The position numbers and the translations under genes were made by a program. A DNA stretch of 59,313 bases, taken from assembly GCA_001940645.1 (NCBI GenBank), contig MDVS01000023.1, positions 1 to 59,313 on the forward strand, read 5' to 3'. The DNA is from Candidatus Heimdallarchaeota archaeon LC_3 (GTDB lineage: Archaea > Asgardarchaeota > Heimdallarchaeia > Hodarchaeales > LC-3). Below are positions 1 through 8,878 of the stretch, in pieces; position 1 is the first letter of the stretch; the number at the start of each line of letters is the position of its first letter. Below the pieces are notes generated by a model that was not told the origin of the DNA, made no database searches, and saw nothing but the letters and a program-made list of their open reading frames with translations.

Positions 1-146
1 GTTTAAAGTCATTCTATATGGTCCAGCAAGGAGTTCGGACATTTTCAAAAAAATGCTTAATCGTGATTCCCATTCCATTTCACTCCATTCAATCCAAGCA
101 TTTAATGCGGCATCTATTGCCATTTGTATCTCATTCGGTCCTGCTT
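1..146. repeat. Exact 146-bp direct repeat, copy 1, at window edge (copy 2 at 438-583)
   Basis: Bases 1-146 are identical to 438-583, which lie inside the P5C dehydrogenase gene in the same orientation. The copies diverge at base 147 (a) versus 584 (t). Copy 1 touches the window edge and is joined out of frame to the dehydrogenase. An exact repeat at a sequence end is typical of an assembly overlap artefact; a real internal duplication that broke the gene is the alternative. Confidence 0.95.
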
Positions 147-809
147 AACAGGACCACCACTTGCGGGTTTCCACAAAATAACGTTTCCACACATAGCAGG
201 TGCAGCTGTGAGATTACCTGCAATACTTGTAAAATTAAATGGTGTGACAGCAAACACAAAGCCTTCAAGGGGACGATACTGGACATAGTTCCATTGTCCT
301 TGAGGTGAATAAAATGGCTGTTCACGGTAAATTTCAGATAAGTAATACGGATTAAAACGCCAGAAATCAATTAATTCACAAGCAGCATCTATTTCTGCTT
401 GGAATATGTTCTTTCCTTGGCCAAGCATTGTTGATGCGTTTAAAGTCATTCTATATGGTCCAGCAAGGAGTTCGGACATTTTCAAAAAAATGCTTAATCG
501 TGATTCCCATTCCATTTCACTCCATTCAATCCAAGCATTTAATGCGGCATCTATTGCCATTTGTATCTCATTCGGTCCTGCTTTATGATAGGTTCCTAAT
601 ATATGGCTAGTATTTGTTGGCATACGAATTTCTACTATACGATCAGTCTTTATTTCTTTACCACCAATAATTAAAGGAATTTCTATTGGATTTTGGTTAA
701 GAAGTTCATCTAATTTAATCTTAATTTCCTTACGCTCTTTTGATCCAGGCATATAAGATAAAATAGGCTCATTAACAGGTACGGGTACTTTAACTAGTCC
801 TTCAGGCAT
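114..809 (-). pseudogene. 1-pyrroline-5-carboxylate dehydrogenase, N-terminal part, truncated
   Basis: This enzyme oxidises glutamate semialdehyde/P5C to glutamate with NAD in proline breakdown. The visible part matches the ALDH4A1-type family: MLGQGKNIFQAEIDAACE, FWRFNPYY, RPLEGFVFAVTPFNFT and GNVILWKPA occur in the family order. The reading frame is open to 890, but the Met at 809 (MPEGLVKVPVPVNEP) fits the usual family start better. The gene breaks at about 147, before the catalytic Cys and Glu domain, where it joins the 146-bp repeat in a shifted frame and ends at 114. About half of a normal protein is present. The break may be an assembly artefact, so the organism may have an intact gene. 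A proC gene at 21821-22660 encodes the opposite step of proline metabolism. Confidence 0.8.
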
Positions 810-1084
810 TGGAATACACTTCCGGTTTGAACTTTGAATTTTTAAAATGAATAAAATAACTAATTTGCGAAATTGAGCTAATTCTTCCATTTTTTAGTAA
901 TCTATTGTATCCTTGTAAGTTTCCAGCAAGAATAATTAGATAAAAAAAAAATGAAATAAAAATTTATTTAGAACAAGAATTTTCATTTATTAAAGTTAGT
1001 TTTAAGATGATCATTCAATCTGATATTTCAAGATTTGAGTAAAATTGGAATTTTGAATAAATTAATGAAAATTTATTAATTTAA

Positions 1085-1245
1085 TCAAAGAGAGTGAACT
1101 ACCACACCTCAAGGAGTGGGTTTCTCCGTTCAAGGACAAAACTTCTAATGAAACAATCGCATTTTGTCGAAATAATCATATAATTTGAGAGATTTTCGTC
1201 TCCAGAGGCTTGACATTCACACGCTCCGTCAGTAGATCAAGATCA
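1085..1245 (-). mobile_element. Remnant of IS200/IS605-type tnpB 3' end with right-end hairpin
   Basis: Read on the minus strand, 1244 down to 1182 encodes DLDLLTERVNVKPLETKIS, close to the usual C-terminal tail of archaeal TnpB (…VNVKPVE…). It is followed by an out-of-frame SLRCGSSLS-like end. On the plus strand CCACACC-TCAA-GGAGTGG is a stem-loop followed by GTTTCT, the form of the right-end/omega-RNA hairpin of this family. Nothing else of the transposase is present, so this is a dead 3' scar. The match is by recall of the family, not by alignment. Confidence 0.5.
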
Positions 1246-1344
1246 AAATAATTAGGAGGATGATGATCTGCTTTTAATTAATTCAGTGCCCTCATTATTC
1301 AAACAAGGATTTAAATCAACATAATTCACTTTCTATGTGTTATC

Positions 1345-1372
1345 CTGTTAGGTTTCAGATGAAACCTAACAG
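1345..1372. repeat. Perfect 13-bp hairpin downstream of oppF
   Basis: CTGTTAGGTTTCA, spacer GA, then TGAAACCTAACAG form a perfect inverted repeat. It lies 83 bp past the stop of the oppF-like gene and 100 bp from the tnpB scar. It could be an RNA 3'-end stem, a mobile-element end or a protein-binding site. No T-run follows on either side, so an intrinsic terminator is not the obvious reading. Confidence 0.75.
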
Positions 1373-1454
1373 ATCAGTTCAGAAATTCATCTCCTACTTG
1401 AAGGAAGAAGCCTTCTTTCCCTATTTAGTATTAGAAAATGTAAATGAAAAAAAT

Positions 1455-2471
1455 TTATCTTTCTAATGGATAGAAACAGGCTACTAGATGGTCTTTACCA
1501 ACTAATTCTAAAGGAGGTTCTTCCATCATGCATCTCTCTTGAACTTTTGAGCATCTTGGGTGAAACCTACATCCTGGAGGTGGATTAATTGGACTTGGAG
1601 GTTCGCCAGTTAATACTTTTCTTCTTTTTCTTGCTGATGGATCTGAACTTGGCACTGCTGAAAGAAGTGCCTCTGTATAGTGATGTCTTGTTCTTTCTAC
1701 AATTGATTTGATGTTTCCTAATTCAATTATTTTACCCAGATACATAATTGCTATACGATCACCAATATACGCCCCAACAGCTAAATCGTGAGTAATGAAA
1801 ACATAAGAAATCCCCATTTCTTTTCTCTGTTCTAAAAGTAAATTGAGGATTTCTGCTCGAATCGAAACATCAAGCATACTTACTGGTTCGTCTGCAACAA
1901 CAAAATCTGGTTCTAATGTCAAAGCTCGTGCTATCGCAACTCTTTGTCTTTGACCTCCAGATAATTCATGAGGAAAACGATCAATATATTGTTCAATTTC
2001 TCCTAGCTTTACAGTACCTAAGGCTTTTGCAATTCTCTCAATTTCTTCATCTTTATTTTTTGCAATTTTGTTTAGCCTAATTGGCTCAGCAACTGTGTTA
2101 TAAACACTAATTTTAGGATTAAGACTCTCATAAGGATCTTGGAAAATAATAGACATTGAGGATCTTAATCTTCTAAGGTGACGATTAGGAAGATTAGCAA
2201 TATCTTCATCTTTGTACCAAATTTCACCTGAAGTAGGTTTAATTAATCTAATAACACATTTTCCAGCTGTTGTTTTTCCACAACCGGATTCTCCAGCTAA
2301 AACCAAGATCTCTCCTCTTCTTAAATCAAAGCTTATATCATCTACTGCTCTTACGAATATAGATTCGTTAAATAGATTTGCAAAAAAGCCTTTAGCTAGA
2401 GGATAGTATTTTACTAAATGACGTACCGATAAAATATTTTCTTCTGACATTTCTGCTTCCAAAAGGGACAT
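1455..2471 (-). CDS. Oligopeptide/dipeptide ABC transporter ATP-binding protein (OppF/DppF type)
   Basis: This is one of the two cytosolic ATPases that energise uptake of peptides or similar solutes. Walker A is GESGCGKTT (about residue 60), the ABC signature is LSGGQRQRVAIARAL (about 170), and Walker B and D-loop are FVVADEPVSMLDVS (about 190). The C-terminal oligopeptide-transporter extension carries PGCRFHPRC with two further Cys, as in OppD/F proteins that may hold an Fe-S cluster. At 338 residues the length is normal. The start may be the Met at residue 8 (MSEEN). Its partner OppD-like gene lies upstream on the same strand across a 487-bp gap. No permease is visible; a family-5 binding protein is far away at 55671. 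Confidence 0.9.
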   Translation of the reverse strand: MSLLEAEMSEENILSVRHLVKYYPLAKGFFANLFNESIFVRAVDDISFDLRRGEILVLAGESGCGKTTAGKCVIRLIKPTSGEIWYKDEDIANLPNRHLRRLRSSMSIIFQDPYESLNPKISVYNTVAEPIRLNKIAKNKDEEIERIAKALGTVKLGEIEQYIDRFPHELSGGQRQRVAIARALTLEPDFVVADEPVSMLDVSIRAEILNLLLEQRKEMGISYVFITHDLAVGAYIGDRIAIMYLGKIIELGNIKSIVERTRHHYTEALLSAVPSSDPSARKRRKVLTGEPPSPINPPPGCRFHPRCSKVQERCMMEEPPLELVGKDHLVACFYPLER

Positions 2472-2958
2472 TTTATTTCACATTTTTCCTATTTGGGATA
2501 ATATTATCAATTAATCTGACTTTAGAACTTAGTTTATTTGCCAAGATTTAATTTTATTATCCTTTTCAATTTCAATAGAAATCTTACTTCTAATTTTCTT
2601 TGGAATTGGTTAATTCAAATATGTTATTGCGAGTGAAATATCAATTTCTAGTGTTACTGTAGTCTTTAGAAAAGACAAACAATCGACCCATTAAACATCT
2701 TAAATCTTTATTGCATTATAAACTTGGAGGATAAATAATGTCATCAACTAAAATAGAAAAATGGTTAAAAAATGAAATTTCCGTATCTAGATACAAAGCG
2801 ATTTATCATAATAATCTTCAAGAACTTCATTAAAAAAGAAACAAGTCTTTCTCCTGAGAAGTTTATTCGTACGAATTGACTGAGTTTGTTTTTGAAAGAT
2901 ATCTATTGATAATAAAATTTGTAATTAATTATTAATTTCTTTTTCAAGTCACAAAGAC
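2472..2958. other. Gap between the two opp ATPase genes
   Basis: This AT-rich spacer holds only the small open frame at 2738-2833. The two ATPases normally sit head to tail with little space, so the gap may mark an old insertion. Nothing else is recognised. Confidence 0.6.
2738..2833 (+). CDS. 31-residue peptide with strong RBS, possible integrase N-terminal remnant
   Basis: An ATG preceded by GGAGGATAAATA opens a 31-codon frame beginning MSSTKIEKWLKNE and containing SVSRYKAIYHNNLQELH. The pattern of a charged helix followed by S-x-Y-K-x-Y-x-x-x-L resembles the SAM-like N-terminal domain of tyrosine recombinases. After the stop another frame continues with IKKETSLSPEKFIR, as if a frameshift had broken a longer gene. 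The assignment is tentative. Confidence 0.3.
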   Translation: MSSTKIEKWLKNEISVSRYKAIYHNNLQELH

Positions 2959-3948
2959 TTATTGATTGAAACCTGTTTCATCAACATAGTGACAGGCAAC
3001 AAACCTTCCATCGTAAACTTCATTTAGTTCAGGAATTTCATTTTTACATCGTTCTTTAGCGTAAGGGCATCTAGGATGAAATAAACAGCCTGAAGGAGGA
3101 TTAATTAGGCTTGGAGGAGACCCTGGAACATGAGTTAGCAATTTCTCTTTTGCTTTTTCCATCGATGGAATAGCTCCAATTAAACCTTCAGAATATGGGT
3201 GGAATGGATTAGAAAATAAATCATCAACCTCAGCTATTTCAGAAATCCTTCCTGCATACATAATTACTACTCGATTGCAGGTCTCGGAAATTACAGAAAT
3301 ATCGTGAGTTATTAAAATAAAAGATAAATCAAGTGTTTCTTGAAGGTGTTTTAACAATTCCATAATTTGGGCTTGAATAGTTACATCTAATGCTGTTGTT
3401 GGTTCATCAGCGATAACGAGTTCTGGATTGCAAGATAAAGCCATAGCAATCATAGCACGCTGTCTCATACCACCTGAAAATTCGAAGGGATAATTATTAA
3501 TACGACCAGGCTCCAAACCGACCATTTCAAAAAGGCGTGCACCCCTTTCCCATGCTTCTTCCTCAGTTACATTTTCATGTAGTGTTATTGTTTCAGCAAT
3601 TTGATCTCCGACTTTAATAATTGGATTAAGTGCATTCATAGCTCCTTGAAAGATATATGCAATTTTTTTCCATCTATATTCTTTTCGAAATTTTTCTTTA
3701 TTTAAAGTTAATAAGTCAACTCCCTTATAAAGAATTTCTCCACCTTGGATTTTTGCTACCCTAGGTAAAATTTGAATAATTGATGAAGCTAAACTAGTTT
3801 TACCACAACCACTTTCTCCAGCAATGCCAAGTGCTTCACCTCTATCTAAAAAAAGAGAAAGATTCTGCACTGCTTTAACGTCACCTTGGAGAGTTTTGTA
3901 AACCATTGATAAATTTTTTATATCTAATAACCTTGTCTTTGATTGCAT
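2959..3948 (-). CDS. Oligopeptide/dipeptide ABC transporter ATP-binding protein (OppD/DppD type)
   Basis: This is the second ATPase of the peptide-type importer. Walker A is GESGCGKTSL, the signature is FSGGMRQRAMIAMALS, and Walker B is LVIADEPTTALDVT. The OppD C-terminal zone has PSGCLFHPRCPYAKERC with the usual Cys spacing. The frame is open from a TTG at 3966, but the ATG at 3948 (MQSKTRLLDIKNLS) gives a normal N-terminus. The gene reads toward the OppF-like gene at 2471. The two ATPase types normally form a heterodimer on two inner-membrane permeases, which are absent here. Confidence 0.9.
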   Translation of the reverse strand: MQSKTRLLDIKNLSMVYKTLQGDVKAVQNLSLFLDRGEALGIAGESGCGKTSLASSIIQILPRVAKIQGGEILYKGVDLLTLNKEKFRKEYRWKKIAYIFQGAMNALNPIIKVGDQIAETITLHENVTEEEAWERGARLFEMVGLEPGRINNYPFEFSGGMRQRAMIAMALSCNPELVIADEPTTALDVTIQAQIMELLKHLQETLDLSFILITHDISVISETCNRVVIMYAGRISEIAEVDDLFSNPFHPYSEGLIGAIPSMEKAKEKLLTHVPGSPPSLINPPSGCLFHPRCPYAKERCKNEIPELNEVYDGRFVACHYVDETGFNQ

Positions 3949-4424
3949 ATCTGTATCAATCCACAATTAATTCTTTCATTACGCTTACATAGAAAAATTT
4001 GCTTTTAATTAGTTCTTTTGGGTAATTAACAGTTGAACATTCATTTTGGACTAATGGTTCAGACCGCTTGATTTTTTTTTTAGGTTTTGGTCTAGCGAAA
4101 TAGTCACAATAATGCATTTATACACATCTTTCTTTACATTAAAATAAATTTCTCTCTCTTTATTTTAAAATATCTTTACAAAAATTGCTTGGAATTTATT
4201 TTTGGAGCCTAAATATGTACCTATATTGCAATTTTTTCCAATTTTTCATTTCTTTCTTAATTTCGAAAATTTTTGAATTATCTTTCCTTTTTCAATTTCT
4301 TTTCTAGATTTTTTTTCGCTTATGATTTTTATTATTTAAAAGAAAATTATGAGTAAAAAAAAAGAATTATAATTTTATAAATAATACTCTTATTACAACT
4401 TGAATTAGTTTATTTTTTCGATCT
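3949..4424. other. Divergent promoter region between oppD and dcd
   Basis: This is about 475 bp of very AT-rich sequence with long T runs and no open frame worth calling. It must hold the promoters of the minus-strand opp genes and the plus-strand dcd gene. I see no clear operator palindrome. Confidence 0.5.
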
Positions 4425-4454
4425 ATGAAGCAAATAAAAATTGGTTTGTTATCT

Positions 4455-4988
4455 ATGACTATTCTATCAAAGGAAGAAATTTTCTCTGAAATAGCAAAAA
4501 ATAACATTAAGATTGATCCTTTCAATCCAGATTATGTTGGGCCTTGTTCAATAGATTTACATCTATCAGACAAATTTTCAATTTTTAAAACAGGAGTTAT
4601 TGTTGATCCAGATAATAGATCAATAAAACATACTGAACCGGTACAAACCAACGGGGAAAATTTTTTTCTTTCTCCAGGTCATTTTATATTAGCTTCTACT
4701 TTAGAAAAAATTTCTCTTTCTAAACAATATGCAGCGTTTCTTGAGGGACGTTCATACGTAGCTAGAATGGGTGTAGTTGTTCACGCAGCAGGTTTAGTTA
4801 ATCCCGGAACAGGAATGAAAAAACCTACTACATTGACTTTAGAAATTCATACATCTGTTCCAGTTTATTTGAAACCAGGAATGGGAATAATTCAAATTAT
4901 ATTTCATCGTTTATCATCTGAAGCGAATATTGGATATGATGAACGCTCGAATTCGCACTACATTGGACTAGATGCCCCAAGGCCCTAG
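4455..4988 (+). CDS. dcd: dCTP deaminase (Dcd family)
   Basis: The family deaminates dCTP to dUTP, feeding dTTP synthesis; some archaeal members also cleave to dUMP. The fold is a homotrimeric dUTPase-like beta barrel. The core motifs are present: GPCSIDLHLSDKF near the N-terminus, LEGRSYVARMGVVVHAAG in the middle, and TLTLEIHT, whose Glu matches the catalytic general base. The frame opens at 4425, but the ATG at 4455 (MTILSKEEIF) matches the common M-L-S-x-x-x-I start. The length of about 177 residues is normal. The sequence GTGMKKPTT replaces the more usual GF-x-G before the Glu, a modest oddity. Confidence 0.88.
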   Translation: MTILSKEEIFSEIAKNNIKIDPFNPDYVGPCSIDLHLSDKFSIFKTGVIVDPDNRSIKHTEPVQTNGENFFLSPGHFILASTLEKISLSKQYAAFLEGRSYVARMGVVVHAAGLVNPGTGMKKPTTLTLEIHTSVPVYLKPGMGIIQIIFHRLSSEANIGYDERSNSHYIGLDAPRP

Positions 4989-5137
4989 TTACATTAATCA
5001 TTAATTAGATAAATAGCTTAACTTTGCATTTATTTAAGTTCCATATTTACGTGATTTGTTGATAAAATTATATAAATTCGTTCTATTAACTAATTAAGTA
5101 TATAAAAATATTCTAATGTTATCTATAGTGATAAATT

Positions 5138-5368
5138 ATGGAAATCGATTATAATACAAAAGCTTTTGTCTACTTGGTTATTTTAGCTGTTTCCAGTATC
5201 GTTTTAATGCTAATTGGTTATTATTTATCAATTCCTCATGCATTTATTATAGGTGGAATATTATTTCTAGTCTCAACACTTGTTATCACTGTGTTAACTG
5301 GAATTATATTTGCGATGCGCATGTATTCTGAAGATTCAGGATTCATGGAGAATCAAGATCGTAAATAG
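5138..5368 (+). CDS. Small two-span membrane protein
   Basis: This 76-residue protein has two predicted membrane spans, FVYLVILAVSSIVLMLIGYY and FIIGGILFLVSTLVITVLTG, joined by a short SIPHA turn, and a charged C-terminus. The family is not recognised. It is in line with the downstream DUF655 and ksgA genes (94-bp gap) and may be co-transcribed. Confidence 0.65.
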   Translation: MEIDYNTKAFVYLVILAVSSIVLMLIGYYLSIPHAFIIGGILFLVSTLVITVLTGIIFAMRMYSEDSGFMENQDRK

Positions 5369-5462
5369 CAAATATCACTTTCCTCATATCGTATTAAAGA
5401 AAAAAAATTGTAAAAACAATTGTAAATGATTAAACAGAAATAATTTTTAAAAAAAAAATTAA

Positions 5463-6053
5463 GTGTTTCATGTGCCCACCTCTTATCATGGCTCTAAACC
5501 AACTGGTCAAAATTTAAGAACAAATGAATTTTTCGGTATAATATTTGATTTTGGCCAAGAATTTTTAACTGAATCAAGTTATCGCAAAGAATTTAATGTG
5601 ATTCATGTAATTGGGGAGGATCATTATAGTTTACTAAAGATTTTTTTAAAACATCAATTAATGGGTAAGGTGATTGGAGATAGAATCGATCTTGAAGCTA
5701 ACAAATCATCTTTTCACAGGATAAGAAGAATAAGTCTTAAACAAATACCTAGAGGATCTGAATATCCCCTTGAAGAGCAATTAACAAAAATTGTGACTGA
5801 TCAGGAAAATTCAAAGTTTATAAAATTCTTTAATGAGGCAAAACCAATAACAATTAAACTTCATCAGCTTAAACTCCTACCAGGTGTCGGACAAAAACGT
5901 ATGTGGACAATAATTGAGTCAAGAAAACAAAAAAAATATGATTCTTATAAAGATATTGAAAAAAGAGCAGGTTTTTCACCAATACCAGTGTTGGTAAAAA
6001 GAATTTTTGAAGAATTATCAGGTGAAGAACAGCATGTCCTTTTTGTAAAATAA
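5463..6053 (+). CDS. DUF655 family protein (helix-hairpin-helix RNA/DNA-binding)
   Basis: DUF655 proteins are archaeal proteins usually encoded next to ksgA. The N-terminal half is an OB-like region, with VIHVIGEDHYSLLKI matching the 'Q-x-V-G-E-x-x-F-x-L-L-E' stretch. The C-terminal half has a helix-hairpin-helix motif, LPGVGQKRMWTIIESRK, followed by YKDIEKRAGF. The start is GTG at 5463. The next gene is ksgA 59 bp downstream, the conserved archaeal pairing, which suggests a role in rRNA maturation or translation. Biochemical function is unknown. Confidence 0.85.
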   Translation: MFHVPTSYHGSKPTGQNLRTNEFFGIIFDFGQEFLTESSYRKEFNVIHVIGEDHYSLLKIFLKHQLMGKVIGDRIDLEANKSSFHRIRRISLKQIPRGSEYPLEEQLTKIVTDQENSKFIKFFNEAKPITIKLHQLKLLPGVGQKRMWTIIESRKQKKYDSYKDIEKRAGFSPIPVLVKRIFEELSGEEQHVLFVK

Positions 6054-6112
6054 TATCCTAATTACAGGGTATTCAACTATTAATACTAATTACGTGTTTT
6101 ATTAATTAATAG

Positions 6113-7024
6113 GTGAACACAATTTCTAACATTGACCTTGAAAACAGAAAAAAATTCTTTTCTGAACCACCTGATATTGGATCTAGAAGGGATATTTTTA
6201 ATTATACCAATGGATTGCTAAAAGAATATGCTCTCCAACCGAAAAAATCTCTTGGTCAACATTTTATGATTGATCCTAACATTTTGGTTGCATATGCTGA
6301 TCTTTTATCATCCTATACTTTTGATTCTATAGTAGAAATTGGTGCTGGACTTGGAACGTTGACGAAATTAATCTTACAAGGAAATTGTGATAACGTATTT
6401 TTAATAGAAAAAGATCCTAATTTTGCTTTAATTTTAGAAAAAAATTTCAGAAAAGCTAGTGTTATTAATTCTGACGTTTTAACTTTACCTAATGAATTTT
6501 GGAATACCAAACAAGCTGTTATAGGAAATATTCCTTATGAAATATCTTCTCCGTTATTATTCAAACTAGCTAAAAGTTCTTTTTTCAATTCTGGTGTATT
6601 AATAGCTTTTCTTGTACAAAAGGAATTTGCCCAAAGAATGATAGGACTTTTTGGTACAAAAAATTATAGTAAATTAAGTGTAAACATACAATTATTGGGT
6701 AAAACAAAAATTATATCTCATTTTGGACCGGGATCTTTTTATCCAGCACCCAAAATAGCTAGCTCCTTGGTTGTGATTTTTCCTCATCAAGAAATAAACC
6801 CTATTATAAACAGTTCTGAATTTCAACAGTTTTTAACAATCTTATTTACGCGAAAAAATCGAATTGTAAAATCACTTTTAAAAAATCATATTAAAAACCA
6901 TAAGAATAGATTCCAAAAAGAACAAATTATAGAATCAGACCCAGAGGCCTTTTCTAGAGTGAAAAATTTAAGTCCAGATCAATTTATTAAATTATTTGAA
7001 AGAATGAAAGATGTATTAGTTTGA
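6113..7024 (+). CDS. ksgA: 16S rRNA adenine dimethyltransferase KsgA/Dim1
   Basis: The enzyme puts two methyl groups on each of two adjacent adenines in helix 45 of small-subunit rRNA, using S-adenosylmethionine, late in 30S assembly. LGQHFMIDPNI is the family N-terminal signature. VEIGAGLGTLT is SAM motif I, VFLIEKDPN is motif II, and VIGNIPYEISSPLLFKL contains the NIPY catalytic motif IV. The C-terminal helical domain has FYPAPKIASSLV. The start is GTG at 6113, with about 45 residues before LGQHF, longer than usual. It follows DUF655 and converges with the membrane gene ending at 7026. Confidence 0.95.
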   Translation: MNTISNIDLENRKKFFSEPPDIGSRRDIFNYTNGLLKEYALQPKKSLGQHFMIDPNILVAYADLLSSYTFDSIVEIGAGLGTLTKLILQGNCDNVFLIEKDPNFALILEKNFRKASVINSDVLTLPNEFWNTKQAVIGNIPYEISSPLLFKLAKSSFFNSGVLIAFLVQKEFAQRMIGLFGTKNYSKLSVNIQLLGKTKIISHFGPGSFYPAPKIASSLVVIFPHQEINPIINSSEFQQFLTILFTRKNRIVKSLLKNHIKNHKNRFQKEQIIESDPEAFSRVKNLSPDQFIKLFERMKDVLV

Positions 7025-7025
7025 A

Positions 7026-7445
7026 TTAATTCAGATATTGAGGAATATTAGCAAATAACAGCATCCATAATAAGGATGAAGCTACTATAAAAGAAACGAA
7101 GAGAGTAATTGTACCAGAAAGAATTAATCGAACCCACGAAGCAGAGGTTTCATCAATTTTTAATGGACCCCGTACTATTAACACGTCTATGATTAAACCA
7201 ATTATAGGAAGAAAAAACCAATTTGAAGCAATTTCTGGTATCATGTATAGTGCACTAGATATACTTCCTAATAATAACCCAGTTGTAATTTTCACATAAT
7301 AGATTTGTGTGTTTGGAGATAGATTTTGAAATTTCTGAATAAATGTTGTTGGTTTAATATTTTCTCTTTCCTCAATCAGTTCTTCTCGAGGTCTTACAGG
7401 GGCTCTTCGAGGTGCTACGCGCCTTCTTTGTCTTGATTTACTCAT
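7026..7445 (-). CDS. Three-span membrane protein, possible archaeal EMC6-like protein
   Basis: This 139-residue protein has a very basic N-terminus (SRQRRRVAPRRAPVRPREE) and three predicted spans: KITTGLLLGSISSALYMI, WFFLPIIGLIIDVLIV and LILSGTITLFVSFIVASSLL. The spacing and the final Gly-rich span ending in an aromatic segment recall EMC6/Rab5-interacting proteins, subunits of the ER membrane insertase with known archaeal relatives. The basic tail could contact the ribosome. Its neighbours are translation genes, which fits but does not prove this. It may instead be an unrelated small membrane protein. Confidence 0.4.
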   Translation of the reverse strand: MSKSRQRRRVAPRRAPVRPREELIEERENIKPTTFIQKFQNLSPNTQIYYVKITTGLLLGSISSALYMIPEIASNWFFLPIIGLIIDVLIVRGPLKIDETSASWVRLILSGTITLFVSFIVASSLLWMLLFANIPQYLN

Positions 7446-7555
7446 TCAATACACTTTTTATCTCAATAACAATAATTATTATTATTTTTAAACTCAAACT
7501 CTGCTGTAATATATAATTAGCTGTTTATTTTTGATTTATTTTGTTTTTTGTCTTT

Positions 7556-8683
7556 TCAGGATACCAATTTTTCTACTATTATTTTAGCATCCGAATCAAT
7601 TTCTTTTAAAATATCATCAGATAAATTGTTTTCAGAACTAAAAAATCTTTTTTCTTGAATTTCACAACACGAAATATTATTTTCAGAATTTTCTAACATA
7701 AATTTTAAAGGTTCAGGAATATTCTTATCAAAGTTAAGCAGATAAGGTCGATGAATCGGAATATTGGGTAACACATCTAATTTTTTCAGAAAATTAGAGG
7801 AAACATCTTTTAATGACGTTCCATTTACTATTCCTAGATAATCTTCTTCACTTTCATAGAGATATTTACTAACTAATTCCGTAAAAAAATGACACGCCTG
7901 ACATAGTTCAATTTGAGAAATTTTCTCTTTCCACTTTTTTAGAAAATCTTTTTCTAGATCAACTAAAAAATCTCTTTCCTTTGATCCTAATCTCACTTCA
8001 TCAAAAAATGTTTGAATTTTTCTCAATTTTTTTTGTTTATTGCTTGAGAAAAATATTGGTATAATTTTCGCTCCCCTACGTAGCATCATACAAGCTGCTA
8101 AGTAATCTGGAGTCCATGATCTGATATTAGCCAATATCAAACCTTGGGATCCTTGTGGTAATCCGTTTAACCCTGAAAAACTATTATGGAATAAGAAACA
8201 GTAATCGTACTTAATTTCTAATTGAAATAGATAATCGGGATTGGTTAAATTGACGTTGTTATTAAAACCTTTTATCGTTGATTCTTTTAAAACTTTACTA
8301 CCCAATAGGCTTGCTAGCTCCATTGAGCTAAAACTATGATTACCTGTTCTTCTTACTTTAAAACCGAAGGAATCATCTTTTTCCAAAAAAGTTAAGGCAT
8401 AATTTACTCCTGATGATAAAATAGTGTCAAGAGTCTTAATCTCAATGAATTGAACCGGAGAAGTTGAATCAACACCACATATATGATTAGCTATATATTT
8501 TGCTATCTTGGTTGGAGAAAATTCAGAACTCGTTACTAAAGTTCTTGTGTATTTATGAATAACTGATTCAACATTCAAGTGCTGAGTTTTATATTTTATT
8601 GTATCATTTAGTAATTTAATCATACGTGAGCGTGTTTTTCTCGATTTTATACCAATTTCTCCTCCATGTCTAACCAAAACCAT
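7556..8683 (-). CDS. ThiI-like protein (THUMP + PP-loop fold) with degenerate ATP motif
   Basis: ThiI makes 4-thiouridine at position 8 of tRNA by adenylating the base with its PP-loop domain. Here an N-terminal ferredoxin-like/THUMP region (VRHGGEIGIKSRKTRSRM, then VEIKT-type strands) is followed by a PP-loop-like domain. YLAACMMLRRGAKIIPIFF and the later CQACHFF, VNGTSLKDVSSNFL and PIHRPYLL align in order with ThiI. The ATP-binding SGGxDS motif, however, reads LANIRSWT and seems lost. There is no rhodanese domain. The frame opens at 8800, but the Met at 8683 (MVLVRHGGE) matches the family start. The protein may bind tRNA without thiolating it, or act with a partner. Confidence 0.75.
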   Translation of the reverse strand: MVLVRHGGEIGIKSRKTRSRMIKLLNDTIKYKTQHLNVESVIHKYTRTLVTSSEFSPTKIAKYIANHICGVDSTSPVQFIEIKTLDTILSSGVNYALTFLEKDDSFGFKVRRTGNHSFSSMELASLLGSKVLKESTIKGFNNNVNLTNPDYLFQLEIKYDYCFLFHNSFSGLNGLPQGSQGLILANIRSWTPDYLAACMMLRRGAKIIPIFFSSNKQKKLRKIQTFFDEVRLGSKERDFLVDLEKDFLKKWKEKISQIELCQACHFFTELVSKYLYESEEDYLGIVNGTSLKDVSSNFLKKLDVLPNIPIHRPYLLNFDKNIPEPLKFMLENSENNISCCEIQEKRFFSSENNLSDDILKEIDSDAKIIVEKLVS

Positions 8684-8878
8684 ATTATATAAATTGGTTT
8701 GATTTTTTTTCATAAAAACACAGCGAAAATGAGATAATTGATAAATTTTTTTTTGATAAAGAAGAAAAGAGATATAATCAGCGTAACTATAATTCGTCAT
8801 TGCTAAATTCTAACAATGTTAGAATTCTAACTCAGCCTTGTCGATATATTCATCATATTAGATTCTATTAACAATTAG

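Noticed and set aside
18..308. Open frames on the plus strand at the window start (18-308, 406-588, 428-610)
   Set aside because: Antisense to the P5C dehydrogenase gene and doubled by the exact repeat.
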